This document shows positions 43,990 to 51,055 of a DNA stretch of 64,000 nt, one piece after another. Position numbers and translations under genes: made by a program. The DNA is from SCTD01 sp963784675 (lineage in GTDB: Bacteria > Actinomycetota > Actinomycetes > Mycobacteriales > SCTD01), in assembly GCA_963784675.1 (NCBI GenBank), contig CAWASE010000019.1:1-64000 (forward strand), written 5' to 3'. Each line of letters opens with the position of its first letter. Within the stretch, counting starts at the first letter, position 1. The notes beneath the pieces were generated by a model. The model was not told where the DNA came from. It searched no databases and saw only the letters and a program-made list of their open reading frames with translations.

Positions 43990-44335
43990 TCAGGGCAGCA
44001 ACAGGCAGCTGTCGCCGAACGCGTGCCACAGGTAGCCGCCACCTGCGGCGTGCGCGTACGCAGCGGCCACCAGCTGGGCGCCCGCCGCCGTCTCCAACAG
44101 GTGCACGTGCGAGGCGCCGGGCTCGTGCCAGCCGGTGACGAGCCCCGACACCACCCGGGCCGGGCGGTCCGTGCCGAGCACGAGGTCGGTCCACCCGCGC
44201 CCGGCGCGCACGGTGCCGTCCGCGGCGTCGACGGTCTCCAGCGCGCGGGTGACCGTCGTGCCGACCGCAACCACCCGCCCGCCCCGTGCACGCACGTGGT
44301 TCACCAGCGCAGCCGTCGGCGCGGTGACGGTCGCT
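43990..44335 (-). pseudogene. QueA-like C-terminal remnant
   Basis: About 115 residues match only the C-terminal third of S-adenosylmethionine:tRNA ribosyltransferase-isomerase (QueA)-like proteins: LVNHVRARGGRVVAVGTTVTRAL, GWTDLVL, GLVTGWHEPGASHVHLLE, and WHAFGDSCLLLP at the end. The catalytic N-terminal two thirds are missing. Upstream of the break lies a toxin-antitoxin pair. The frame stays open further on the minus strand, but that part is antisense to the antitoxin and has no homology. No start codon with a binding site is seen, so it is probably dead. Confidence 0.75.
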
Positions 44336-44400
44336 CGTGATGGACCCGCCCCGACGACCAGTTCGCCGCGCTGACCAGGCTTCGGGACGGCCTGGACTCG

Positions 44401-44439
44401 TGCATCGTCTGCATGCACCCTGCATCCCGCCGGTATGCT
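44401..44439 (+). promoter_or_regulatory. Toxin-antitoxin promoter with TGCAT repeats
   Basis: TATGCT at 44434-44439 ends six bases before the antitoxin ATG. Just upstream TGCAT occurs at 44401, 44410 and 44421, and 44410-44417 is the palindrome TGCATGCA. Repeats of this type at the -35 region are a likely operator for the antitoxin or the toxin-antitoxin complex. Confidence 0.6.
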
Positions 44440-44445
44440 GGAGCG

Positions 44446-44670
44446 ATGAAGACCAGCATGCGGGTTGATGTGGCGCACCGCGACGCTCTGGCGGCCATCG
44501 CGACGCATGAGCTGGGCGGGGCGAGCCTGGACGAGGCCCTGCGCGTGGTGCTGTTCGAGCACCAGACGCGGCGCGCCCTCGCGCGCCTGGCCGCCGACCC
44601 GGACGCCGCAGCCGGCTACGTCGCGGAGGCGGAAGGCTTGGCCGACGTCGACGTCCTGCCTACCGCGTGA
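44446..44670 (+). CDS. Type II antitoxin (MazE/RHH-like)
   Basis: 74 residues. The N-terminus (MKTSMRVDVAHRDALAAIA, then GGASLDEALRVVLFEH) fits a small ribbon-helix-helix-type DNA-binding domain, followed by a helical, acidic C-terminal part that would block the toxin. It overlaps the toxin gene by four bases (GTGA), the classic antitoxin-first order. ATG is placed directly after a leaderless promoter. It lies against a truncated queA-like gene, suggesting recent arrival. Confidence 0.82.
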   Translation: MKTSMRVDVAHRDALAAIATHELGGASLDEALRVVLFEHQTRRALARLAADPDAAAGYVAEAEGLADVDVLPTA

Positions 44671-45008
44671 CAGCACCCCGGCCGCGGCCCTGGCAGCTGT
44701 GGTGGACAGACTTCGACCCGCAGGTGGGTCACGAGCAGGCCGGCCTACGGCCCGCGGTGGTCGTCGGGACGCAGCTCGCGTGCGAGCTCCCGAACGGGCT
44801 CGTGGTGCTGGCACCGTGCAGCACGACGGACCGTGGCCTGCCCTTCCACCCGGCGCTCCAAGGACTGGACCGGCCGACGTTCGTGCTCTGCGACCAGGTG
44901 AAGTCGGTCAGCGTGCGCCGCCTGGTCCGACCGCACCCGGGTTCGCTGCGCGACGGCGAGATCGCCGCCGTCCGTTTCGCCTTGCGGCAGATGATCGATC
45001 TCGGCTGA
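44667..45008 (+). CDS. MazF/PemK-family endoribonuclease toxin
   Basis: 113 residues of the PemK/MazF SH3-like barrel: QLWWTDFDPQVGHEQAGLRPAVVVG at the N-terminus (the GxEQxGxRP motif, with the catalytic Arg), VVLAPCSTTDRG (the catalytic Thr/Ser region), and FVLCDQVKSVSVRRL. Such toxins cut single-stranded RNA at short sequences. GTG start is coupled to the antitoxin. The stop is 11 bases before the nucS promoter. Confidence 0.88.
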   Translation: MTAPRPRPWQLWWTDFDPQVGHEQAGLRPAVVVGTQLACELPNGLVVLAPCSTTDRGLPFHPALQGLDRPTFVLCDQVKSVSVRRLVRPHPGSLRDGEIAAVRFALRQMIDLG

Positions 45009-45019
45009 GCCTGCGCGCG

Positions 45020-45025
45020 TAGCCT
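45020..45025 (+). promoter_or_regulatory. -10 box (TAGCCT) of a leaderless nucS promoter
   Basis: TAGCCT ends six bases before the nucS GTG; the sequence is identical to that of argS and wecA. Confidence 0.6.
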
Positions 45026-45031
45026 GCCCGG

Positions 45032-45685
45032 GTGCGCCTGGTGATCGCGACCTGCTCGGTCGACTACGTCGGTCGGCTGACCGCGCACCTGCCCAGCGCG
45101 ACCCGGCTGCTGCTGGTGAAGGCCGACGGCTCGGTGAGCATCCACGCCGACGACCGCGCCTACAAGCCGCTGATGTGGATGAGCCCGCCGTGCAGCACGC
45201 TCGTGCGTGACGGCATCTGGACGGTGACGAACAAGGCCGGCGAACAGCTCGTCATCACCGTCGAGCAGGTGCTGTCCGACGTCAGCCACGAGCTCGGCAG
45301 CGACCCGGGGCTGGTCAAGGACGGCGTGGAGAAGCAGCTGCAGGCGCTGCTGGCCGACCAGTGCCACGTGCTGGGGGAAGGCTTCACCCTGGTGCAGCGC
45401 GAGTACTTCACCGACATCGGCCCCGTCGACCTGCTGTGCCGCGACGGCGCGGGTGCGCACGTGCTCGTGGAGATCAAGCGGCACGCCGAGATCGACAGCG
45501 TCGAGCAGCTCACCCGCTACCTGCAGCGGGTGTCGACGGTGCTCGGCGACGTCCAGGGGGTGCTGGCGGCGCAGAGCTTCAAGCCGCAGGCCAAGGTGCT
45601 GGCCGCCGACCGCGGGATCACCTGCGTCCAGGTCGACTACGACGCCCTCCGCGGCCTCGAGTCGAGCACCCCGACGCTGTTCTGA
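45032..45685 (+). CDS. nucS: Mismatch-specific endonuclease NucS/EndoMS
   Basis: 217 residues. N-terminal dimerisation domain and C-terminal RecB-like nuclease with the catalytic core DIGPVDLLCRD and VLVEIKRHAEID (the Asp and Glu-x-Lys residues), then EQLTRYLQ. The C-terminus ends in TPTLF, a plausible sliding-clamp binding peptide. NucS cuts mismatched DNA and provides the mismatch repair of actinobacteria that lack MutS/MutL, so it is a taxonomic marker as well. Leaderless GTG start. Confidence 0.94.
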   Translation: MRLVIATCSVDYVGRLTAHLPSATRLLLVKADGSVSIHADDRAYKPLMWMSPPCSTLVRDGIWTVTNKAGEQLVITVEQVLSDVSHELGSDPGLVKDGVEKQLQALLADQCHVLGEGFTLVQREYFTDIGPVDLLCRDGAGAHVLVEIKRHAEIDSVEQLTRYLQRVSTVLGDVQGVLAAQSFKPQAKVLAADRGITCVQVDYDALRGLESSTPTLF

Positions 45686-45769
45686 GACCCGTCAGCAGCC
45701 GTGCGGCAGCGGCCTGGGACACTGGCGTACCCGCCGTGCCCGGCGGGAGAGGCGACGAGGGGAAGCACA

Positions 45770-47545
45770 GTGGCGCGGGAGTTCCGCAAGGTCGGCGTGG
45801 TCGGGCTCGGCACGATGGGGGCCGGCATCGCCGAGGTCCTGGCCCGGTCCGGTATGGACGTCGTGGGGATCGAGCACGACCAGGCCAGCCTGGAGCGCGG
45901 GCAGGGCCACCTGGCCGCGAGCACCGGTCGGGCCGTCAGCCGGGGCAAGCTCTCCCAGGAGGACGCCGACGCGCTGCTGGCGCGCATCAGCACCGGCACC
46001 GAGCTGTCCGCCGTGGCCGACTGCGACCTGGTCATCGAGGCCATCCCCGAGCGGATGGAGCTCAAGGCCGCGCTGTTCGCCGAGCTCGACACCCTGCTGG
46101 CTCCCGATGCCGTCCTGGCCACCAACACCTCGGCGCTGTCGGTGACCGAGCTGGCCACCGGTACCAACCGCCCGAGCAAGGTGCTGGGTCTGCACTGGTT
46201 CAACCCGGCGCCGGTCATGGGCCTGGTCGAGGTCGTGCGCACCGTGGTGACCGACCCGTCGGTGGTCGAGGACGTGCAGGCGCTGGTGGAGCAGGTCGGC
46301 AAGACCGGCGCCACCGCCGGCGACCGCGCGGGCTTCATCGCCAACGCGCTGCTGTTCGGCTACCTCAACAACGCGCTGCGCATGTACGAGGCGCGCTACG
46401 CCAGCCGCGAGGACATCGACGCCGCGATGCGCTTCGGCACGGGGCACCCGATGGGTCCGCTCGCGCTGCTGGACCTCATCGGGCTGGACAGCGCCTACGA
46501 GATCCTCGAGACGATGTACAGCCAGTCGCGCGACCACCGGCACGCGCCTGCGCCGCTGCTGAAGCAGTACGTCACCGCCGGTCTGCTGGGGCGCAAGAGC
46601 GGGCGCGGCATCTACACCTACGCCGGCCCCGACTCGCCCGAGGTGGTCGCCGACGACACCACGCCCGGCGCGTCCACGGCCACCCCGCGCACCGTGCAGC
46701 GCATCGGGGTCATCGGCACCGGCACCATGGCCAGCGGCATCGTCGAGGTCTGCGCGAAGAGCGGCTACGACGTCGTCTTCCGGGCGCGCGGCGACGACAA
46801 GGTCGCTGCCGTGCAGAAGAAGATCGAGGGCTCGCTGGACAAGGCGCTGCAGCGCGGCAAGCTCACCGAGCAGGCCAAGGCCGACACGCTCGCCAAGATC
46901 ACCGGCACCACGTCGCTGGACGACCTGGCCGACTGCGACCTCGTCATCGAGGCCGTCGTGGAGGACCTCGCCATCAAGAAGGCGCTGTTCGGCGCGCTCG
47001 ACGAGGTGCTCAAGCCCGGCGCGATCATGGCCACCACCACCTCCTCGCTGCCGGTGATCGAGTGCGCGCAGGCCACCTCGCGCCCGGCCGACGTCGTCGG
47101 CATGCACTGGTTCAACCCGGCCACCGTCATGAAGCTGGTCGAGGTCGTGCCGACCGTCACGACGGCCGACGACGTCGTCGCGACCATCCTGGAGGTGTGC
47201 GCGACGACCAAGAAGCACGCTGTGCTCTGCGGCGACCGGGCCGGCTTCATCGTCAACGCCCTGCTGTTCCCCTACCTCAACGACGCGGTCAAGATGCTCG
47301 AGGCGCACTACGCGACCACCGACGACATCGACTTCGCGATGACCAAGGGTTGCGGCCACCCGATGGGCCCGTTCGCACTCATGGACGTCGTCGGGCTGGA
47401 CGTCACGCTGGCGATCCAGCGCACGCTGTTCGAGGAGTTCCGCGAGCCCGGTGACGTCCCCGCGCCGATGCTCGAGCACCTGGTCCGCGCCGGGTACCTC
47501 GGGCGCAAGACCGGCCGCGGGTTCCGCGACTACTCCAAGCGCTAG
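45770..47545 (+). CDS. Fused double 3-hydroxybutyryl-CoA dehydrogenase
   Basis: 591 residues formed by two tandem HBD units. Unit 1 (about 5-290) has the Rossmann motif VGVVGLGTMGAGI ending in Glu (VVGIEHD), LHWFNPAPVM and GHPMGPLALLDLIGLD. Unit 2 (about 305-590) has IGVIGTGTMASGI followed by VVFRARGDD, MHWFNPATVM and GHPMGPFALMDVVGLD. The catalytic His-Asn pairs are kept in both. It oxidises or reduces (S)-3-hydroxyacyl-CoA. With thiolase and Ccr in the window, it fits the acetoacetyl-CoA to crotonyl-CoA segment. GTG at 45770 behind gaggggaa. Confidence 0.92.
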   Translation: MAREFRKVGVVGLGTMGAGIAEVLARSGMDVVGIEHDQASLERGQGHLAASTGRAVSRGKLSQEDADALLARISTGTELSAVADCDLVIEAIPERMELKAALFAELDTLLAPDAVLATNTSALSVTELATGTNRPSKVLGLHWFNPAPVMGLVEVVRTVVTDPSVVEDVQALVEQVGKTGATAGDRAGFIANALLFGYLNNALRMYEARYASREDIDAAMRFGTGHPMGPLALLDLIGLDSAYEILETMYSQSRDHRHAPAPLLKQYVTAGLLGRKSGRGIYTYAGPDSPEVVADDTTPGASTATPRTVQRIGVIGTGTMASGIVEVCAKSGYDVVFRARGDDKVAAVQKKIEGSLDKALQRGKLTEQAKADTLAKITGTTSLDDLADCDLVIEAVVEDLAIKKALFGALDEVLKPGAIMATTTSSLPVIECAQATSRPADVVGMHWFNPATVMKLVEVVPTVTTADDVVATILEVCATTKKHAVLCGDRAGFIVNALLFPYLNDAVKMLEAHYATTDDIDFAMTKGCGHPMGPFALMDVVGLDVTLAIQRTLFEEFREPGDVPAPMLEHLVRAGYLGRKTGRGFRDYSKR

Positions 47546-47872
47546 ATGCCGTCGGGCTCGCGTCGCTCCGCGATGCGCGCCGCTGCCCTGGACGCCCTCA
47601 AGCACGACGAGGAACCCGCCGGCCGGCACGTGCCGGCGGGGGAGCGCGTCGAGGACGGCCATGTCGTCCGCGCCGTGGCCGGGACTGCGTCGGCCCGGCC
47701 CTACCGCTGCCCGGGCTGCGACCACGAGCTGCCCTCCGGCTCGCCGCACGTGGTCGTCTGGCCCGAGGGCCGGCCGGACGACCGCCGGCACTGGCACACC
47801 CCCTGCTGGGCCGCCCGTGGCCGGCGCGGCGTCAAGGTGCACCGGTCCAAGAACGCCCCCCGCTACGGCTGA
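47546..47872 (+). CDS. Small zinc-ribbon-like protein, 108 aa
   Basis: The ATG follows the dehydrogenase stop directly. A basic N-terminal helix (SRRSAMRAAALDALKHDEEP) precedes a domain with CPGCDHELPSGSPHVVVWPEG and RHWHTPCWAARGR; the CxxC plus HxxC set suggests one zinc site. Similar actinobacterial proteins are often labelled ATP/GTP-binding without evidence. No function assigned. It is probably co-transcribed with the dehydrogenase. Confidence 0.8.
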   Translation: MPSGSRRSAMRAAALDALKHDEEPAGRHVPAGERVEDGHVVRAVAGTASARPYRCPGCDHELPSGSPHVVVWPEGRPDDRRHWHTPCWAARGRRGVKVHRSKNAPRYG

Positions 47873-47893
47873 CCCGCCTTCCCGAAGGAGAAC

Positions 47894-48658
47894 ATGATGA
47901 GCTTCGACCTGACCGGACGCACCGCGCTGGTGACGGGTGCTTCTCGCGGCATCGGGCGTGCTGTCGCGCTGGGGCTGGCGCAGGCCGGTGCCGACGTCGC
48001 GCTGTCTGCGCGCGACGAGGCGCTGCTCGCCGAGGTCGCCGCCGAGGTCGAGGCGCTCGGCCGCCGGGTGGTGGTGCTGCCCGCCGATGTCACGGACGCG
48101 GACGCCTGCCACCGACTGGCGGCCGACGCGATCAGCGGGCTCGGCCACCTGGACGTGCTGGTCAACAACGCCGGCGGCTCCTCGTTCATGGGGCCCTTCA
48201 CCGACCTGCGCTTTCGCGGCTGGGAGAAGGTCATGCGGCTCAACGTCGACTCCGTGGTGCACCTGTGCCAGGCGGTCGGGCGGCACCTGATCGAGCGGGG
48301 CAGCGGCTCGGTCATCAACGTCGCGTCGGTGGCAGGGCTGGGCGGGACACCGGCGCTGGCGCCGTACGGAGCGAGCAAGGCGGCGGTGATCTCGCTGACC
48401 CGGTCGCTGGCGCTGGAGTGGGGGCCGGCCGGTGTGCGCGTCAATGCCCTGTGCCCGGGCTGGACGAAGACCGACCTCAACAGCGACCTGTGGGGCGACG
48501 AGGCGCTGGGCGCCAGCATGGTCGAGCCGACGGCGCTCAAGCGCTGGGCCACCGCGCAGGAGATGGTGGGGCCGGTCGTGTTCCTGGCCTCGGACGCCGC
48601 CAGCTATCTCACCGGCCAGGCGTTGGTCGTCGACGGGGGGCAGACGGCAGGCGCCTAG
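47894..48658 (+). CDS. Short-chain dehydrogenase/reductase
   Basis: 254-residue classical SDR: TGASRGIGRAVALG cofactor loop (residues 16-29), NNAGG, Ser in NVASVAGLGG, the catalytic YGASK, and a C-terminal FLASDAASYLTGQALVVDGG. The Arg following the loop (ALSARDEA) favours NADP(H). It could be an acetoacetyl-CoA reductase or another 3-oxoacyl reductase, in keeping with the acyl-CoA genes nearby, but the substrate is not determinable. Strong gaaggag site before the ATG; a second Met follows at once. Confidence 0.9.
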   Translation: MMSFDLTGRTALVTGASRGIGRAVALGLAQAGADVALSARDEALLAEVAAEVEALGRRVVVLPADVTDADACHRLAADAISGLGHLDVLVNNAGGSSFMGPFTDLRFRGWEKVMRLNVDSVVHLCQAVGRHLIERGSGSVINVASVAGLGGTPALAPYGASKAAVISLTRSLALEWGPAGVRVNALCPGWTKTDLNSDLWGDEALGASMVEPTALKRWATAQEMVGPVVFLASDAASYLTGQALVVDGGQTAGA

Positions 48659-48677
48659 GGCTGCGCCCGGTGCCGGG

Positions 48678-50027
48678 TCACAGCTGGTCCTGTCGTGGGG
48701 CGATGACCTCCTGCAGCACCAGCTGCACAGCGGCGGCGATGGGGATGGCCAGCAGTGCGCCGAGCACCCCCAGCAGCGATCCCCCGATCAGCACCGCGAC
48801 CACGGTGGCGGCGGGGGAGACGTCGACCGAGCGCTTCATGATGCGCGGGTAGAGCAGGTAGTTCTCCAGCTGTTGGTAGACCAGGTAGAAGCCGCCCACG
48901 ATCAGCCCGGTGCGGACCGAGGTGAACAGGGCGACCGCGGTGACGATGGCGGCGCCGATCGTCGCGCCGACGAGCGGGATCAGGTCGGTGACGAACACGA
49001 CGGTGGCCAGGGCGAGCGGGTAGTCGACGCCCAGCACGAGCAGCAGGACGTACGTCGTGCCGGCGGCGATGAGCGCGATGGTGAAGGCGCCGGCGACGTA
49101 ACCGCCGACGCGGGAGAGGATCTCGTCAGCCAGCAGGCCGACCCGTGCGCGCCGGCTGCGGGGGACCAGCCGGTAGGCGTTGGCCTTGATCGCCGGCAGG
49201 CTGGACAGGAAGTACAGGGTGAGGATGAGCAGCGTCAGGGCGCTGAACAGGAACCCGAAGACGAACTTGCCGACGCCGAGCACCCCGCCGGCGGCAGTGA
49301 CCCCGAGCTTCTGCGGGTCGTTCAGCAGGGCCTCGAGCCGGGTCAGCAGCCCGAAGCGCTGGTCGAACTCGGCGATGCGGGTGTTGTCCTGCAGCTGTTG
49401 CAGGTAGCCGGGCGCGGCGTCGACGAAGGCCTGCGACTGGGTGGCGATCGGCGGCACGACGGCGAAGCCGACGCCGACGAAGAACAGCAGCACCGCCACC
49501 AGCACGATCCCGACGGCGCGGCCGCGCTTGACCCCGTGCCGGACGAAGAAGTCGACCGCGGGCGACAGCCCGATGGCCAGGAACGCCGCAGCCAGCAGCA
49601 GCACCAGCACCGACTGCACGGCGATGAGCGCGCGCACCAGGCTGTAGGCCAGAGCCACCCCCAGCGCAGCGGTGAAGGCCAGCCGGAACGGGCTGCGCGA
49701 GGCCAGCGGGCGACCCGGCCGTCCGAACGGGTTCTCCTCGTCGACCCGGGCCTCCAGCCGCCGCGCCGCCGTGTCGAGGACGGGATCGTCCGCCGGGACG
49801 ACGAGCGACGCGGCCTCCAGCGCCGCGGTGCCCGCCTCGAAGGCTCCTGCCTGCGCCTGCTGCGCGTCGTCGCGGGCCTGCTCGGCATCGGCGCGCGCCT
49901 CCTGCGCGTCGTCGCGCGCGGACTCGGCCCGCCCCGCGGCCGCCTCGACGGTCGCTGAGGTCGAGGTGTCCTCATCGGGCGGCTCGGTGGCCGGCCCCGA
50001 CGGTCGCTCGGGAGGGGCCTCAGTCAC
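48678..50027 (-). CDS. AI-2E family (PerM/YdiK-like) transporter
   Basis: About 449 residues. An acidic, Ala-rich cytoplasmic N-terminus with coiled-coil heptads (about 1-100; ARDDAQEARADAEQARDDAQQAQ in pieces) precedes eight membrane helices arranged as in the AI-2E family, with the conserved C-terminal block GFYLVYQQLENYLLYPRIMKRSVDVSP in pieces. The label AI-2 export is historical; the substrates are unclear. GTG at 50027 overlaps the upstream coiled-coil gene by eight bases. Its coiled coil next to another coiled-coil gene hints that the two may interact. Confidence 0.85.
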   Translation of the reverse strand: MTEAPPERPSGPATEPPDEDTSTSATVEAAAGRAESARDDAQEARADAEQARDDAQQAQAGAFEAGTAALEAASLVVPADDPVLDTAARRLEARVDEENPFGRPGRPLASRSPFRLAFTAALGVALAYSLVRALIAVQSVLVLLLAAAFLAIGLSPAVDFFVRHGVKRGRAVGIVLVAVLLFFVGVGFAVVPPIATQSQAFVDAAPGYLQQLQDNTRIAEFDQRFGLLTRLEALLNDPQKLGVTAAGGVLGVGKFVFGFLFSALTLLILTLYFLSSLPAIKANAYRLVPRSRRARVGLLADEILSRVGGYVAGAFTIALIAAGTTYVLLLVLGVDYPLALATVVFVTDLIPLVGATIGAAIVTAVALFTSVRTGLIVGGFYLVYQQLENYLLYPRIMKRSVDVSPAATVVAVLIGGSLLGVLGALLAIPIAAAVQLVLQEVIAPRQDQL

Positions 50028-50967
50028 GGGGCGGGACGCGCGACGCCGTCCCGGTGGCTGCTGCCGGCGCGGTGCGGCCCGCATTCAGCGGTGCGACGGC
50101 TGCGGCGACCGTGTCTCGCAGCGTCTGCAGCTGCGCGGAGATCGCATCGCGCTGGCGAGCGAGGTCCTCGACCTCGCGGCGCGCCTCGGCGGTGACGGCC
50201 GCAGCCTCCTTGCGGGCGGTCTCGTGCAGGATCTGTACGTCCTGGCGCGCCTGCGTGGTGACGTTCTCGGCGTCGCGCCGGGCCGAGGCGCGCGTGGAGT
50301 CTGCCTCGCGCTTGGCCGTGGTGAGGGCGTTGTCGACGTCGCGCTTGGCCTGGGCGCGGACGGCCTCGGCGTCGCGCTGGGCCTGCAGGGTGGCTGCCTC
50401 GGCGGCCTCGGTGGCGCGGGTGACCTCCCGCTCGCGGCGGGCCAGGTCGGCGGCCCGCTCGCTGGTCTCCTTCGCGGCCTGCTCCTTCGCCTCGCGGACC
50501 AGGCGGTCGGCCTCGGTCTTCGCCGTCTCCAGGGCTGTGGCCGCCTCCGTGCGGGCGGTCGCGCCCTGCGCGGCGGCGTCGGACAGCGCGTCCTGCCGGA
50601 TCGCCGCGGCCTCCTGCTCGGCGAGCGCCAGCATCTGCGCGAGCCGTGCCCCGAGGCGGGTAGCCGTCTCCGGGGTCCCCGCTGCGCGGCGCTCGGCCTC
50701 GGCCAGCTCTTCCAGACCTGCCGCCAGCTGCGCCTGCAGCGCCTCCAGCCGCGCTTCCTGCTCGGCGCGGACGCGGTCCTGCTCGTCAAAGCTGGCCTCG
50801 ACCCGGTCGACGTAGTCGTCGACCTCGCGGCGGTCGTAGCCGCTGCCGAAGCGCACGATGTGGAAGGCGGCCGTGGCGCCGTCGGTCTCCAGGTCGACGA
50901 GATCGACGACCTCGCGCGACTCCGGTCGGGGCTGCTCGGTCTGGGTGTGCACAGGGCTGGCGCTCAT
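50020..50967 (-). CDS. DivIVA-like coiled-coil protein
   Basis: 315 residues. After about 35 residues comes FHIVRFGSGYDRREVDDYVDRVEASFDEQDRV, the DivIVA N-terminal lipid-binding/crossover pattern (in two pieces), then about 240 residues of continuous Ala/Glu/Arg coiled coil. DivIVA-type proteins mark curved membrane, poles and septa. This one is not the main Wag31-type sequence in context and is probably a paralogue. ATG at 50967 is seven bases after TATGAC. Operon with the AI-2E transporter. Confidence 0.78.
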   Translation of the reverse strand: MSASPVHTQTEQPRPESREVVDLVDLETDGATAAFHIVRFGSGYDRREVDDYVDRVEASFDEQDRVRAEQEARLEALQAQLAAGLEELAEAERRAAGTPETATRLGARLAQMLALAEQEAAAIRQDALSDAAAQGATARTEAATALETAKTEADRLVREAKEQAAKETSERAADLARREREVTRATEAAEAATLQAQRDAEAVRAQAKRDVDNALTTAKREADSTRASARRDAENVTTQARQDVQILHETARKEAAAVTAEARREVEDLARQRDAISAQLQTLRDTVAAAVAPLNAGRTAPAAATGTASRVPPRD

Positions 50968-50974
50968 GGTCCCT

Positions 50975-50980
50975 GTCATA
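50975..50980 (-). promoter_or_regulatory. -10 box (TATGAC) of a leaderless promoter
   Basis: On the minus strand TATGAC is followed by seven bases and the ATG at 50967. Confidence 0.45.
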
Positions 50981-51055
50981 CCACCGCGCCGACCGTTGCA
51001 GGCAGAGCCGCCGGACGCCACGCCGCAGCGACCCCCGGCGGAACCGGCGGGCCGG

